From Caulobacter sp. CCH9-E1 (GTDB lineage: Bacteria; Pseudomonadota; Alphaproteobacteria; Caulobacterales; Caulobacteraceae), in contig NZ_LSJA01000089.1 of assembly GCF_001556515.1 (NCBI RefSeq), positions 1 to 22,225 of the forward strand: a stretch of 22,225 nucleotides of DNA, written 5' to 3'. The notes beneath the pieces were generated by a model. It saw only the letters and a list, made by a program, of their open reading frames with translations. It was not told the origin of the DNA and did no database searches. This document shows, piece by piece, positions 5,749 through 13,832 of the stretch (position 1 is the first letter of the stretch; the number at the start of each line of letters is the position of its first letter). The translations under genes and the position numbers were made by a program.

Positions 5749-6369
5749 ATGACCACCGCCACCGTCGAATCCCGCCCCTATCACCATGGCGATCTCAGCC
5801 GCGCGCTGGTCGACGCCGCGCGCAAGATACTTGAGACCGACGGGCCCGCCGCCCTCTCGCTAAGGGCTGTGGCGCGAGAGGCCGGGGTCAGCCCGGCCGC
5901 GCCCTACCACCACTTCAAGGACAAGGCCGAGCTGCTGGAAGCCGTGGCGCACGAGGGCTGGGTCGAACTGGACCAGGCGCTTTCGAAGGCGCGGACCCTG
6001 ACCACCGACCCGGGCGAGCGCATGACCAATCTGGGCGTCGCCTATGTCTGCTTCGCCCGCGACAACCCCGCGATCTATCGCGTGATGTACGACTGCTCGC
6101 GCGACAAGGACGCTCTGCCCGACCAGTTGAAGGAAGGCGGCGCCTATTGCCAGGTGCGCGACACCCTGGCCGAGCAATCCAGGAGCCCCCTGGCCGAGAT
6201 CGACCTGGAGCTGGCCACCATCGCCGGCTGGTGCGCGGGCCACGGCCTGGCCGAGATGATCGGCTTCAAGCAGTTCGCGCACCTCAAGGAAATACTGGGC
6301 GGCGAAGAGGCCTTCCTGCGGGCGGTGTTCCAACACCTGGGCATGTTCGCGAAGTTCGCCGAAGACTGA
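5749..6369 (+). CDS. TetR/AcrR family transcriptional regulator
   Basis: A 206-aa one-component repressor-type protein. The N-terminal helix-turn-helix (about residues 15-60) shows LVDAARKILETDG and LSLRAVAREAGVSPAAPYHHFKDKAELL, ending in the usual YxHFxxK recognition helix. The C-terminal ligand domain resembles the WHG/TetR_C_13 type (AIYRVMYD...LATIAGWCAGHGLAEMI). The start is set at ATG 5749, with GAGG 5 nt upstream; the in-frame ATG at 5731 has no such site. Upstream is the TTAGAT/ATCTAA palindrome, shared with the divergent small membrane protein gene, which is therefore the most likely target, along with itself. GluQ-RS begins 2 nt downstream, so the two are probably translated from one mRNA. 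The inducer is unknown. Confidence 0.88.
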   Translation: MTTATVESRPYHHGDLSRALVDAARKILETDGPAALSLRAVAREAGVSPAAPYHHFKDKAELLEAVAHEGWVELDQALSKARTLTTDPGERMTNLGVAYVCFARDNPAIYRVMYDCSRDKDALPDQLKEGGAYCQVRDTLAEQSRSPLAEIDLELATIAGWCAGHGLAEMIGFKQFAHLKEILGGEEAFLRAVFQHLGMFAKFAED

Positions 6370-6371
6370 GC

Positions 6372-7214
6372 GTGGCCTTCGTCACCCGGTTCGCCCCCTC
6401 TCCGACGGGCTATCTGCATCGCGGCCACGCCTACGCCGCGCTGACCGCCTACACGGCCGCACAGAACGCGGGCGGTCGCTTCCTGCTGCGGATCGAGGAC
6501 ATCGACGTCACCCGCAGCCGTCCAGAATACGACGCGGCGATCCTGGAAGACCTGACTTGGCTAGGCCTGTCCTGGGAGGAGCCGGTTCGTCGGCAATCCG
6601 AGCACTTGGGCGACTATCACGCCGCCATCGAGGCGCTGCGCGCCCGCGGCCTCGTCTATCGCTGCTTCAAGACTCGCAAGGAGATCGACATCGGCCGCGC
6701 GCCGCACGAGCCCGCCGTCCCCTATGTCGGCGCGCCGCTGCCGCCGGACGAGGAGGCCGAGCGCCTGGACCGCGGCGAAGCCTTCGCCTGGCGGCTGTCC
6801 TTGGCGGCGGCGCGCGAGGCGCTGGGCGGCTTCGAAACCCTGACCTTGATCGAGGAAGGGGCGGGACCGAACGGCGAGACGGGCCTGATCCAGGCGCGTC
6901 CTGAAACCGCCGGCGACATCGTGCTGGCCCGCAAGGACGTCGGGGTCGCCTACCACCTCGCCGTCGTCCACGACGACGCCCTGCAAGGCGTCACCCACGT
7001 GATCCGAGGCTGCGACCTCTTCGAGGCGGCTCATATCCAGCGTCTGCTGCAGGCCCTGCTCGACCTGCCGACCCCGACCTATCGCCACCACGGCCTGCTG
7101 GTTGGCCCCGACGGCAAGCGTTACGCCAAGCGCGACAAGGCGCAGACCTTGCGCGAACTGCGCGCGAGCGGCGTGACCGCGACGGCGCTGCGAGAAGAGC
7201 TGGGCTTTTCCTGA
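6372..7214 (+). CDS. gluQ: Glutamyl-Q tRNA(Asp) synthetase (GluQ-RS)
   Basis: Activates glutamate and attaches it to queuosine-34 in the anticodon of tRNA-Asp. The 280-aa product is the glutamyl-tRNA synthetase catalytic domain without the anticodon-binding part, which defines this paralogue. Class I signatures are present: FAPSPTGYLHRGH (HIGH-type at 16-19) at the N-terminus, LRIEDID at 39-45, and a KMSKS-like KRYAKRD near the C-terminus. The zinc-binding region is unusual: where related enzymes have a CxC pair, this reads YRCFKTRKEI with one cysteine. The GTG start is 2 nt after the tetR stop and directly precedes the conserved AFVTRFAPSPTG. A longer frame upstream overlaps tetR and is not coding. 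Confidence 0.9.
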   Translation: MAFVTRFAPSPTGYLHRGHAYAALTAYTAAQNAGGRFLLRIEDIDVTRSRPEYDAAILEDLTWLGLSWEEPVRRQSEHLGDYHAAIEALRARGLVYRCFKTRKEIDIGRAPHEPAVPYVGAPLPPDEEAERLDRGEAFAWRLSLAAAREALGGFETLTLIEEGAGPNGETGLIQARPETAGDIVLARKDVGVAYHLAVVHDDALQGVTHVIRGCDLFEAAHIQRLLQALLDLPTPTYRHHGLLVGPDGKRYAKRDKAQTLRELRASGVTATALREELGFS

Positions 7215-7218
7215 AGCC
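7203..7218. terminator. Short hairpin between gluQ and the acetyltransferase gene
   Basis: GGCTT/AAGCC with a 6-nt loop, spanning the gluQ stop codon in the 4-nt gap between convergent genes. The stem is only 5 bp; a bidirectional role is possible but weakly supported. Confidence 0.3.
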
Positions 7219-7947
7219 TCAGCGGCTCCAATAGCGATAGCAATAGGCGGGCTGGAAGCCCTCGGCGGCGTAGAGGGCGATCGCCGGCGCGTTGTCGGCC
7301 TCCACCTGCAGCCAGGCGCGCTCGACGCCCTGTCGGCGAGCTTCAGACAGCAGGGTCAGCAGCACCCGCCGCGCCAGGCCCTTCCGACGATGGGCCGGAA
7401 CCGTGCGCATGCCGAAGACGCCCGCGAAACCGCCGCCCAGCGCCGCGACGCCGATCGCCGCCGGCGCGCCGTCGACATCTAGCCGCGCGAAGCAGGCGGG
7501 CGGCGGCATCCGACCCAGCGCCTCGATCCGCTCGCGGCCGTCCTCGGGATCGCCCGCCGAGGCGGTGAACACCGTCTCGAAGGTCTCGTCCGCCGAGAAA
7601 GACAGACGCACCAACGGATCACCCTCCCCGTCCGTCGCGCCGACCATCACCAGGGTGTCCTTGCCCTCGCGGTAGCCCCGCGCGGCGAGTTGGCCGGCTA
7701 AGTCCGCCGGCGCAAGAACACCGTCCGTCAGCTTGAAGCGCGGCGGCAAGCCCCGCGCGGCGTACCAGGCCTCGACCGCGTCGATAGCGGCCTCGACATC
7801 GCGATCAGGCGCCGCCAGCGGCCAGCAGGCGTTGATCCGCATGGAGTAGCCGGACGACGCGTTCAGACGCCAGCCGCCCAGCCGCTTCCGCTCGCGCGCG
7901 GGCCAGGCGTCGTCAGCCAGCGGTTCGAGAATGGCCGGATCGATCAC
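7219..7947 (-). CDS. GNAT family N-acetyltransferase
   Basis: A 242-aa protein predicted to transfer an acetyl group from acetyl-CoA to an amine; the substrate is unknown. The C-terminal GNAT core is clear: GGGFAGVFGMRTVPAHRRKGLARRVLLTLLSEARRQG contains the RRKGLA pyrophosphate loop (motif A), and EADNAPAIALYAAEGFQPAYCYRYW is the usual motif B ending. The N-terminal half looks like a degenerate second GNAT-like domain (ERKRLGGWRLNAS...), as in two-lobed members. The GTG start overlaps the stop of the upstream TlpA-like gene (GTGA), so the two are translationally coupled. The C-terminus faces gluQ with a 4-nt gap. Confidence 0.85.
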   Translation of the reverse strand: MIDPAILEPLADDAWPARERKRLGGWRLNASSGYSMRINACWPLAAPDRDVEAAIDAVEAWYAARGLPPRFKLTDGVLAPADLAGQLAARGYREGKDTLVMVGATDGEGDPLVRLSFSADETFETVFTASAGDPEDGRERIEALGRMPPPACFARLDVDGAPAAIGVAALGGGFAGVFGMRTVPAHRRKGLARRVLLTLLSEARRQGVERAWLQVEADNAPAIALYAAEGFQPAYCYRYWSR

Positions 7948-8576
7948 TTCTCGGACAGGAGCTTCTCGACCAGCGCCCGGACCTCGGGCGCGGACCAGTC
8001 GGCGGGCCCCGCCAGCCGGGCGCGCTCTCGGCCCTGGCGATCATAGATCACCGTGGTGGGATAGCCCGCCGCGCGCGGCTCCAGGTCGAAGGACAGCTTG
8101 TAGGAAGGATCGCGATAGGTCTTCAGCGGCGGGTTCGCGGCCATTTCGGCCTGGACGAGGTTCAGATCGCTGTCGCGGTCGACGCTGATCGGCAGCACGG
8201 TGAGCGGCTGGGTCGCGTAGGCGGCCTGCAGCTTGGCCAGGGTCGGCATCTCGGCCTTGCACGGCGCGCACCAGGTGGCCCACAGGTTCATGACCACGAC
8301 CCGTCCTTTGAAGTCGGCCAGGGTCGCTGGCTTTCCGTCCAGGCTGGTGAACACCGTCGCCGGCGCAGCACGGGGGGCGGCGGGCACGTCCAGCTTTGCA
8401 AGCGTCCCCTTCTTGAATTCTGTGAGGTCGGCGGGACCATGGGGTTTGAACGAAGCAGCGACGATGACGTATAGAACCGCCGCCACGCCCAAGAGGAGGA
8501 CGCCCGCAAGCGCCAGCCTCAAGGGATTGCGCTTCGCAGCGCCCGGCTCGTTCTGACCCGACTGGACTTCGCTCAT
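7944..8576 (-). CDS. tlpA: TlpA-like membrane-anchored thiol-disulfide oxidoreductase
   Basis: A 210-aa protein with one N-terminal membrane anchor (about residues 18-41) and a periplasmic thioredoxin-fold domain. The redox site is [13 protein letters not shown] with C103 and C106; cis-Pro is in [11 protein letters not shown]. TlpA-type proteins reduce periplasmic disulfides, often for cytochrome oxidase or cytochrome c maturation; which partner applies here is not visible. The ATG at 8576 is followed directly by a basic and hydrophobic segment, so it is the natural start, although the frame stays open much further into argH antisense. The start codon abuts the argH start on the other strand within CATATG. 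The gene is coupled to the downstream acetyltransferase. Confidence 0.88.
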   Translation of the reverse strand: MSEVQSGQNEPGAAKRNPLRLALAGVLLLGVAAVLYVIVAASFKPHGPADLTEFKKGTLAKLDVPAAPRAAPATVFTSLDGKPATLADFKGRVVVMNLWATWCAPCKAEMPTLAKLQAAYATQPLTVLPISVDRDSDLNLVQAEMAANPPLKTYRDPSYKLSFDLEPRAAGYPTTVIYDRQGRERARLAGPADWSAPEVRALVEKLLSEK

Positions 8577-9998
8577 ATGACCGACCACGCCTCCGATACG
8601 CCCCAGGCCGCCAAAGGCCAGGGCCAAGCCATGTGGGGCGGTCGCTTCTCGGCCAAGCCCGCCGAGCTGATGCAGGCGATCAACGTCTCCATCGGCTTCG
8701 ACAAGCGCCTGTGGGCGCAGGACCTGGCAGGCTCGCGCGCCCACGCCCGGATGTTGATCAGCCAAGGTGTGATTGCAAGCGCCGACGGCGAGGAAATTCT
8801 GAAAGGCCTCGACGCCATCGAGGGCGAGATCGCCGCGGGCGCCTTCCCGTTCCGCGACGAATACGAAGACATCCACATGAACATCGAGGCGCGGCTGCGC
8901 GAGCTGATCGGCCCGACGGCCGGCCGGCTGCACACAGCGCGCTCGCGCAACGACCAGGTGGCCGTCGACTTCCGCCTTTGGGTCCGCGACGCGTGCGACC
9001 GTTCCGTCGGCCAGCTGGAAGCCCTGCAAAAAGCGCTTCTGGCTCAGGCGGAGACCTATGCCGACGCCCTGATGCCGGGCTTCACCCACCTGCAGCCGGC
9101 CCAGCCGGTGACGTTCGGCCACCACCTGATGGCCTATGTCGAGATGTTCGGCCGTGACGCCTCGCGCTTCCGCGACGCCCGCGCCCGCATGAACGAGTGC
9201 CCGCTGGGCGCGGCCGCCCTGGCCGGCTCGCCCTTCCCGATCGACCGTCACCAGACGGCGGCGGCGCTGGGCTTCGACCGTCCGACGGCCAATTCGTTGG
9301 ACAGCGTCTCGTCGCGCGACTTCGCCCTGGAAGCCCTGTCGGCCGCCTCGATCACCGCCACGCACCTGTCGCGCCTGGCCGAGGAGATCGTGCTGTGGAC
9401 GACGCCGATGCTCGGTTTCATCAAGCTGACCGACGCCTTCACGACCGGCAGCTCGATCATGCCGCAAAAGAAGAACCCCGACGCGGCCGAGCTGATCCGC
9501 GCCAAGGTCGGGAGGATCCTGGGCTCGCTGACGACCCTGACCGTGGTCATGAAGGGCCTGCCGCTGGCCTATTCGAAGGACATGCAGGAGGACAAGGTCC
9601 CCACCTTCGAGGCCTTCGACGCCCTGGAACTGGCCCTGCTGGCCATGGCCGGCATGGTCGCCGACCTGACGCCGAACACCGACAACATGGCCAAGGCGGC
9701 CGGCGCGGGCTTCTCGACCGCCACCGACCTCGCCGATTGGCTGGTGCGGACGCTGAACATGCCTTTCCGCGACGCCCACCACGTGACAGGGTCTGCGGTG
9801 AAGACGGCCGAAGGCCTTGGCGTCGATCTGGCCGATCTTACCTTGGAGCAGTTCCAGGCGATCGAGCCTCGGATCACCCAGGACGTCTACGCCGTCCTGA
9901 CCCCGGCCGCCTCGGCGGCCAGCCGCATGAGCTATGGTGGGACCGCCCCCGCCCAGGTCCGCGCCCAGATCGCGCGTTGGAAGGAAGTTCTGGCATGA
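8577..9998 (+). CDS. argH: Argininosuccinate lyase
   Basis: Last enzyme of arginine biosynthesis: cleaves argininosuccinate to arginine and fumarate, cytosolic homotetramer. The 473-aa product carries the fumarase/aspartase superfamily signature [12 protein letters not shown] (291-302), the catalytic-loop serine within it, the [12 protein letters not shown] segment with the active-site His, and the opening AMWGGRFS. Length is normal for the family. The ATG at 8577 directly abuts the ATG of the tlpA-like gene, leaving no upstream space and no good Shine-Dalgarno. An in-frame ATG at 8631 opens at MWGGRFS, where many homologues begin, so the 18-residue N-terminal leader may not be translated. 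It is followed by lptM with a 4-bp overlap and then lysA. Confidence 0.93.
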   Translation: MTDHASDTPQAAKGQGQAMWGGRFSAKPAELMQAINVSIGFDKRLWAQDLAGSRAHARMLISQGVIASADGEEILKGLDAIEGEIAAGAFPFRDEYEDIHMNIEARLRELIGPTAGRLHTARSRNDQVAVDFRLWVRDACDRSVGQLEALQKALLAQAETYADALMPGFTHLQPAQPVTFGHHLMAYVEMFGRDASRFRDARARMNECPLGAAALAGSPFPIDRHQTAAALGFDRPTANSLDSVSSRDFALEALSAASITATHLSRLAEEIVLWTTPMLGFIKLTDAFTTGSSIMPQKKNPDAAELIRAKVGRILGSLTTLTVVMKGLPLAYSKDMQEDKVPTFEAFDALELALLAMAGMVADLTPNTDNMAKAAGAGFSTATDLADWLVRTLNMPFRDAHHVTGSAVKTAEGLGVDLADLTLEQFQAIEPRITQDVYAVLTPAASAASRMSYGGTAPAQVRAQIARWKEVLA

Positions 9999-10303
9999 CG
10001 TTTGGTCGCCCCCTCACCGTTCTGACGCTGGCGGCCCTGGCCGTTACGGCCGCGGCCTGCGGCAAGCAGGGCGCGCTCGAGCGTCCCGCGCCCCTCTGGG
10101 ACCCGGCCAAGAAGGCCGCCTGGGAGGCCGAGCGTCGCGCCGCCTCGGCCCAGGCCAACCAGCCGGCCCGCGTCGGCGGCACGCAAGAGGTCCGTGACCC
10201 GGCCTCCAGCAACCGCACCATCCGCGCCGCGCCGCTGCCCGGCACCAAGGATCCGTTCGGCGGTCCGTCCGCCGCCGGTTTCCCCGGCGCCACGCCTAAC
10301 TAG
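9995..10303 (+). CDS. lptM: LptM/YifL-like small lipoprotein
   Basis: A 102-residue protein with a lipoprotein-type signal: basic start, hydrophobic [16 protein letters not shown], Cys at 22, then [13 protein letters not shown], the CG-x-x-G-x-L-x-x-P pattern of the LptM (YifL) family, which in E. coli assists outer-membrane assembly of LptD. The lipobox is imperfect (Ala at -3). The C-terminal half is a low-complexity Pro/Ala/Gly tail. The ATG overlaps the argH TGA (ATGA). Placement just before lysA is conserved in many proteobacteria, supporting the call. Confidence 0.8.
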   Translation: MTFGRPLTVLTLAALAVTAAACGKQGALERPAPLWDPAKKAAWEAERRAASAQANQPARVGGTQEVRDPASSNRTIRAAPLPGTKDPFGGPSAAGFPGATPN

Positions 10304-10312
10304 GACCTCGCG

Positions 10313-11578
10313 TTGAACCACTTCGAGTATGGCCCCGAGGGCCTGGCCTGCGAGGGCGTTCCCCTGGCCAAGATCGCGGCCGAGGTCGGCACGCCGGTCT
10401 ATGTCTATTCCCGCGCCACGCTGGAGCGGCACTTCACGGTCTTCCGCGACGCCCTGGCCCTGGCGGGCGTCGTCGATCCGCTGATCGCCTACGCGGTGAA
10501 GGCCAATTCCAACGTCGCGGTGCTGAAGGTGCTGGGCGACCTCGGCGCGGGGGCCGATACGGTCTCCGAGGGCGAGATCCGCCGCGCCCTGGCGGCCGGC
10601 ATCCCGGGCGAGCGCATCGTTTTCTCCGGCGTCGGCAAGACCCGCCGCGAGATCGCCTTCGCCCTGTCCGTCGGCGTCGCCGAAATCAATGTCGAGTCCG
10701 AGCCCGAGCTCGACCTGATCGCCCAGGTCGCCGCCGAGATGGGCGTGAAGGCCAAGGTCGCCTTCCGCGTCAATCCGGACGTCGCCGCTGGCGGTCACGC
10801 CAAGATCGCCACCGGCAAGTCCGAGAATAAGTTCGGCGTCTCGTTCGCCGAGGCCGCGCGCCTCTACGCCAACGCCAGCAACAACTCCAGCCTGCGGCCG
10901 GTCGGCGTGGCCTGCCATATCGGCAGCCAGATCACCGACCTGGAACCCATGCGCGCCGCCTTCACCAAGATGCGAGGCCTGGTCGAGCAATTGCTGGACG
11001 AGGGCCTGTCGGTCGAACGCCTGGATCTGGGCGGCGGTCTGGGCGTGCCGTACTTCAACAGCCCCGAACCGCCCTTGCCCGCTGAATTCGCCGCCATGGT
11101 CGGCGAGGTCACCCAGGGCCTGCCCGTGACCCTGGCCTTTGAGCCCGGACGTGTGATCGCCGCCAACGCCGGCGTGCTGGTCAGCGAGGTGGTGCACGTC
11201 CACGAACGTCCAGAAGGCCGAAAGTTCCTGGTTATCGACGCGGCCATGAACGATCTGATCCGGCCGGCCATGTACGACGCCTTCCATGACATCCGTCCGG
11301 TGATCCAGCGTGGCGGCGAGGCCGTCTACGACGTGGTCGGACCGGTCTGCGAGACCGGCGACACCTTCACGCGCGACCGCGCCCTGCCCCCGTTCACGAC
11401 GGGCGACCTCGTCGCCTTCATGTCGGCGGGCGCTTATGGCGCGGCCATGGCCAGCGAGTACAACACGCGCCCCCTGGTCCCCGAGGTTCTGGTGGACGGC
11501 GACCGCTACGCCGTCATCCGCAAACGCCCAACCTACGACGAAATTCTGGCCCGAGATGTGGTCCCGGAATGGGTTTAG
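10313..11578 (+). CDS. lysA: Diaminopimelate decarboxylase
   Basis: PLP enzyme of the last step of lysine biosynthesis: decarboxylates meso-diaminopimelate. The 421-aa protein has the fold III motifs: PLP lysine K63 in AYAVKANSN, CHIGSQ, GGGLGVPY and FEPGR, and the active-site Cys346 in VCETGDTFTRDR. The start is TTG at 10313 with AGGA 7 nt upstream. It follows lptM by 9 nt and is probably in one operon with argH. A weak hairpin follows the stop. Confidence 0.95.
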   Translation: MNHFEYGPEGLACEGVPLAKIAAEVGTPVYVYSRATLERHFTVFRDALALAGVVDPLIAYAVKANSNVAVLKVLGDLGAGADTVSEGEIRRALAAGIPGERIVFSGVGKTRREIAFALSVGVAEINVESEPELDLIAQVAAEMGVKAKVAFRVNPDVAAGGHAKIATGKSENKFGVSFAEAARLYANASNNSSLRPVGVACHIGSQITDLEPMRAAFTKMRGLVEQLLDEGLSVERLDLGGGLGVPYFNSPEPPLPAEFAAMVGEVTQGLPVTLAFEPGRVIAANAGVLVSEVVHVHERPEGRKFLVIDAAMNDLIRPAMYDAFHDIRPVIQRGGEAVYDVVGPVCETGDTFTRDRALPPFTTGDLVAFMSAGAYGAAMASEYNTRPLVPEVLVDGDRYAVIRKRPTYDEILARDVVPEWV

Positions 11579-11587
11579 GTAGTCGTA

Positions 11588-11602
11588 CGGACAGAAAGTC
11601 CG
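11588..11602 (+). terminator. Weak hairpin after lysA
   Basis: CGGAC/GTCCG with a 5-nt loop, 9 nt after the lysA stop codon. It has a 5-bp stem and no T-tract. The remaining gap to the chemoreceptor start has a TTAACC half-site at 11622-11627, reminiscent of CtrA binding but without the second half. Confidence 0.3.
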
Positions 11603-11671
11603 CTTCATCGTCACTCTAGATTAACCGCAATCACCGATTTTCAACCCGGTTTGGGGCGTGGAGTGTCTTCG

Positions 11672-13285
11672 GTGAGCAGCTTCATAGAGTTCGACAGTAT
11701 CGAAGCTCAACGCAAGGTGGGCGGACATCTGGTGCTCGCCTGCATCGCCGCGCTGGTGCTGATCACGCCCGCCGCCAGCCTGTTCGCCGGCGGCAAATCC
11801 ACCCTGGCCCTGGCTGGCGGCTCGGTGCTGCTCGCCGCGATCGGCTGCGGCGGCTGGGCCATCTGGCGCGACAACGCCGCTCAACGAATCTCCACCGCCG
11901 TCACCCTGATGGGTCAGGTCAGCCTGTTCGTCGCGGCCTTCGCGGGCCACCCGCTGCAGCACGAGGCCCGGATGGCCTATCTGGCCGCCCTGGCCCTGAT
12001 GGTGGCCTATGGCGACTGGCGCGCGGTGGCCGTGGCCGCCGGCACGATCATCGGCATCGAGATCGCCGGCGCCCTTTTCGCGCCTAATCTGCTGATGGTC
12101 GGCGACGTCACGCCCCTGCGCGTCGCCTTCAGCGCCGGCGTCACCCTGGCCACCGCCTGGTCGCTGATCTGGCTGACCGCCAGCGTCTCGCGCCTGTTCG
12201 TCACCGTCACCGCCCGCACCGACAAGGCCCTGGACGCGGCCGCCCGCGCCGACGCCGCCAACGCCGACGCCGAGGCCCAGCGCGCCGCCCGCGACGCCGC
12301 CAACGCCGAGCAGGCCCGTCAGAAGGCCGCCTTGGAGGCCGAGCAGACCCAGGTCGTCGAAGAACTGGCCGAAGCCCTCGCCCACCTGTCGCGCGGCGAC
12401 CTGACCTGGCGCCTGACCAAGACCTTCGCCGCGCGTTACGAGCCCCTGCGCGCCGACTTCAACGAGGCGCTGAGCCGCCTGCAGGCCGCCATGCGCGAGA
12501 TCGCCGGCAACGCCGCCAGCATGACGGCCGGCGTCGCCGACATGTCGCGCGCCTCGGACGAACTGGCCCGCCGCACCGAGCATCAGGCGGCGAGCCTGGT
12601 GCAAACCACCGCGGCGCTGGGCGAGATCACCGTCGCCGTCCAGAATACCGCCGAAAGCGCCAACCAGGCCAACGCCGCCGCCGCCGCCGCCCGCCAGGAG
12701 GCCGAGCGCTCGGACCCCGTGGTCAGCGAGGCCGTCGAGGCCATGACCCAGATCGAGACCTCGTCGGGCCAGATCGGCAAGATCATCGGGGTGATCGACG
12801 AGATCGCCTTCCAGACCAATCTCCTGGCCCTGAACGCCGGCGTGGAGGCCGCTCGCGCGGGCGAAGCGGGCCGCGGCTTCGCGGTCGTGGCTCAGGAAGT
12901 CCGGGCGCTGGCCCAGCGCTCGGCCGACGCCGCTCGAGAGATCAAGGAGCTGATCAACGTCTCGGGCGACCAGGTCAGCGCCGGCGTCGAGCGCGTAGGC
13001 CGCACGCGCGAGGCTCTGCAACGGATCATCGCCCGCGTCGCCGAGATCAACGCTCAGGTCAACGCCATCGCCGCCTCAGCGCGCGATCAGGCCCAGGGCC
13101 TCGGCGAAGTCAACGCCACCATGGGCGAGATGGACCGCGTGGTGCAGCAGAACGCCGCCATGGTGGAAGAGACCACCGCCGCCGCCCACGCTCTGCGCAA
13201 CGAGGCGCAGGAGCTGGCGGAGCGGGTCGACATGTTCGAGATCGGCCGCGAAAAGACCGCTTCGAAGGAGCAGCGCGCGGCCTAA
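11672..13285 (+). CDS. Methyl-accepting chemotaxis protein with polytopic membrane module
   Basis: Chemoreceptor of 537 aa. Residues 1-175 form about six hydrophobic helices with very short loops and no periplasmic ligand domain; the segment [27 protein letters not shown] resembles the conserved membrane module of a group of alphaproteobacterial MCPs. A coiled coil of Ala/Glu-rich repeats follows, then a HAMP-like segment ([16 protein letters not shown]), and the signalling tip ([39 protein letters not shown]), which binds CheA/CheW. The C-terminus ends RAA, with no CheR-tether pentapeptide. The GTG at 11672 is chosen because GGAG lies 8 nt upstream; TTG 11651 and GTG 11663 are in frame. No che genes are adjacent. 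Confidence 0.88.
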   Translation: MSSFIEFDSIEAQRKVGGHLVLACIAALVLITPAASLFAGGKSTLALAGGSVLLAAIGCGGWAIWRDNAAQRISTAVTLMGQVSLFVAAFAGHPLQHEARMAYLAALALMVAYGDWRAVAVAAGTIIGIEIAGALFAPNLLMVGDVTPLRVAFSAGVTLATAWSLIWLTASVSRLFVTVTARTDKALDAAARADAANADAEAQRAARDAANAEQARQKAALEAEQTQVVEELAEALAHLSRGDLTWRLTKTFAARYEPLRADFNEALSRLQAAMREIAGNAASMTAGVADMSRASDELARRTEHQAASLVQTTAALGEITVAVQNTAESANQANAAAAAARQEAERSDPVVSEAVEAMTQIETSSGQIGKIIGVIDEIAFQTNLLALNAGVEAARAGEAGRGFAVVAQEVRALAQRSADAAREIKELINVSGDQVSAGVERVGRTREALQRIIARVAEINAQVNAIAASARDQAQGLGEVNATMGEMDRVVQQNAAMVEETTAAAHALRNEAQELAERVDMFEIGREKTASKEQRAA

Positions 13286-13294
13286 ACCGCGCGC
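13273..13294. terminator. Bidirectional GC hairpin carrying the chemoreceptor stop codon
   Basis: Perfect 8-bp stem GCGCGCGG/CCGCGCGC with a 6-nt loop CCTAAA containing the chemoreceptor TAA. It lies in the 16-nt gap between convergent genes and could serve both strands. Confidence 0.55.
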
Positions 13295-13301
13295 CTCGGA
13301 C

Positions 13302-13832
13302 TTAGTCCATGGCGCCGATGTACGGCAGGCCGCGGCTCTTGCCTTCGTCGTCTAGGCCGTAGCCCACCAGATAGCGAGCCGGCGCTTCCCAGGCCACGAA
13401 GTCAGGATCCATGCCGCGCGAGGTCGGCCAGGGCTTGCGGGCGAACACGGCGGTGAGCACCTCGCTGGCGCCGGCGTCCTTCACCAGGCGTGCGGCCTCC
13501 GACAACGACAGACCGGTGTCGAAGACGTCGTCGACGACCAGGGCGCGACGACCGACCAGCGGACGCTGTAGGTCCGCGCGGACTTCGCAGCGGCCCGAGC
13601 TCTTGCGCTCGTCGTGGTAGGACGCCAGCCACAGCGCGTCGAAACGCACGTCGCGGCCAGCCTTGTAGAGCGCGCGGGTCAGGTCGGCGGCGAACCACAG
13701 GCCGCCGGTCAGGAGGCAGACGACCACGGTGTCGTCGTCGATGCGCGGCGCGATCTGTTCGGCCAGCGCCTTCACCCGTTCGGCGATCTCGGCTTCCGAG
13801 ATCAGGACTTCGGGCTTCTTGATGTCATTCAT
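13302..13832 (-). CDS. hpt: Purine (hypoxanthine-type) phosphoribosyltransferase
   Basis: A 176-aa type I phosphoribosyltransferase predicted to make IMP or GMP from the free base and PRPP. The PRPP-binding loop is at 99-110, VVDDVFDTGLSL, and VVVCLLTGGLWFAADL and SYHDERKSSG match the usual Hpt/xanthine PRTase scaffold and flexible loop. The C-terminal YLVGYGLDDEGKSRGLPYIG agrees with bacterial Hpt. Start ATG 13832 overlaps the stop of the upstream zinc-ribbon gene by 8 nt, indicating translational coupling. A longer frame upstream is antisense to other sequence and has no coding features. Whether it prefers hypoxanthine, guanine or xanthine cannot be read. Confidence 0.87.
   Translation of the reverse strand: MNDIKKPEVLISEAEIAERVKALAEQIAPRIDDDTVVVCLLTGGLWFAADLTRALYKAGRDVRFDALWLASYHDERKSSGRCEVRADLQRPLVGRRALVVDDVFDTGLSLSEAARLVKDAGASEVLTAVFARKPWPTSRGMDPDFVAWEAPARYLVGYGLDDEGKSRGLPYIGAMD

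Noticed and set aside
5554..5787. A 77-codon minus-strand frame overlapping the small membrane protein start
   Set aside because: It crosses the predicted promoter and the tetR start. A short GTG-initiated tail (about 20 codons, VSKDEKRLRGYRYASLRKRL) is possible as a leader peptide, but the ATG 5579 frame has the better SD and a clear membrane helix.
7944..9782. A 612-codon minus-strand open frame covering argH antisense
   Set aside because: Only the last 211 codons (from ATG 8576) have protein-like features (anchor plus thioredoxin domain). The rest is antisense to argH, with the Arg/Gly/His-rich composition typical of GC-rich shadow frames.
9932..11614. A 560-codon minus-strand frame over lptM and lysA
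   Set aside because: It is antisense to well-identified genes, has no recognisable domain and has biased composition; it arises from high third-position GC.
11620..11640. TTAACC before the chemoreceptor gene as a CtrA binding site
   Set aside because: Only one half-site; the second TTAA at 7-nt spacing is absent.
11621..13021. A 466-codon minus-strand frame opposite the chemoreceptor
   Set aside because: Gly/Asp/Gln-rich low-complexity translation with no motifs; the plus frame shows a clear MCP signalling domain.
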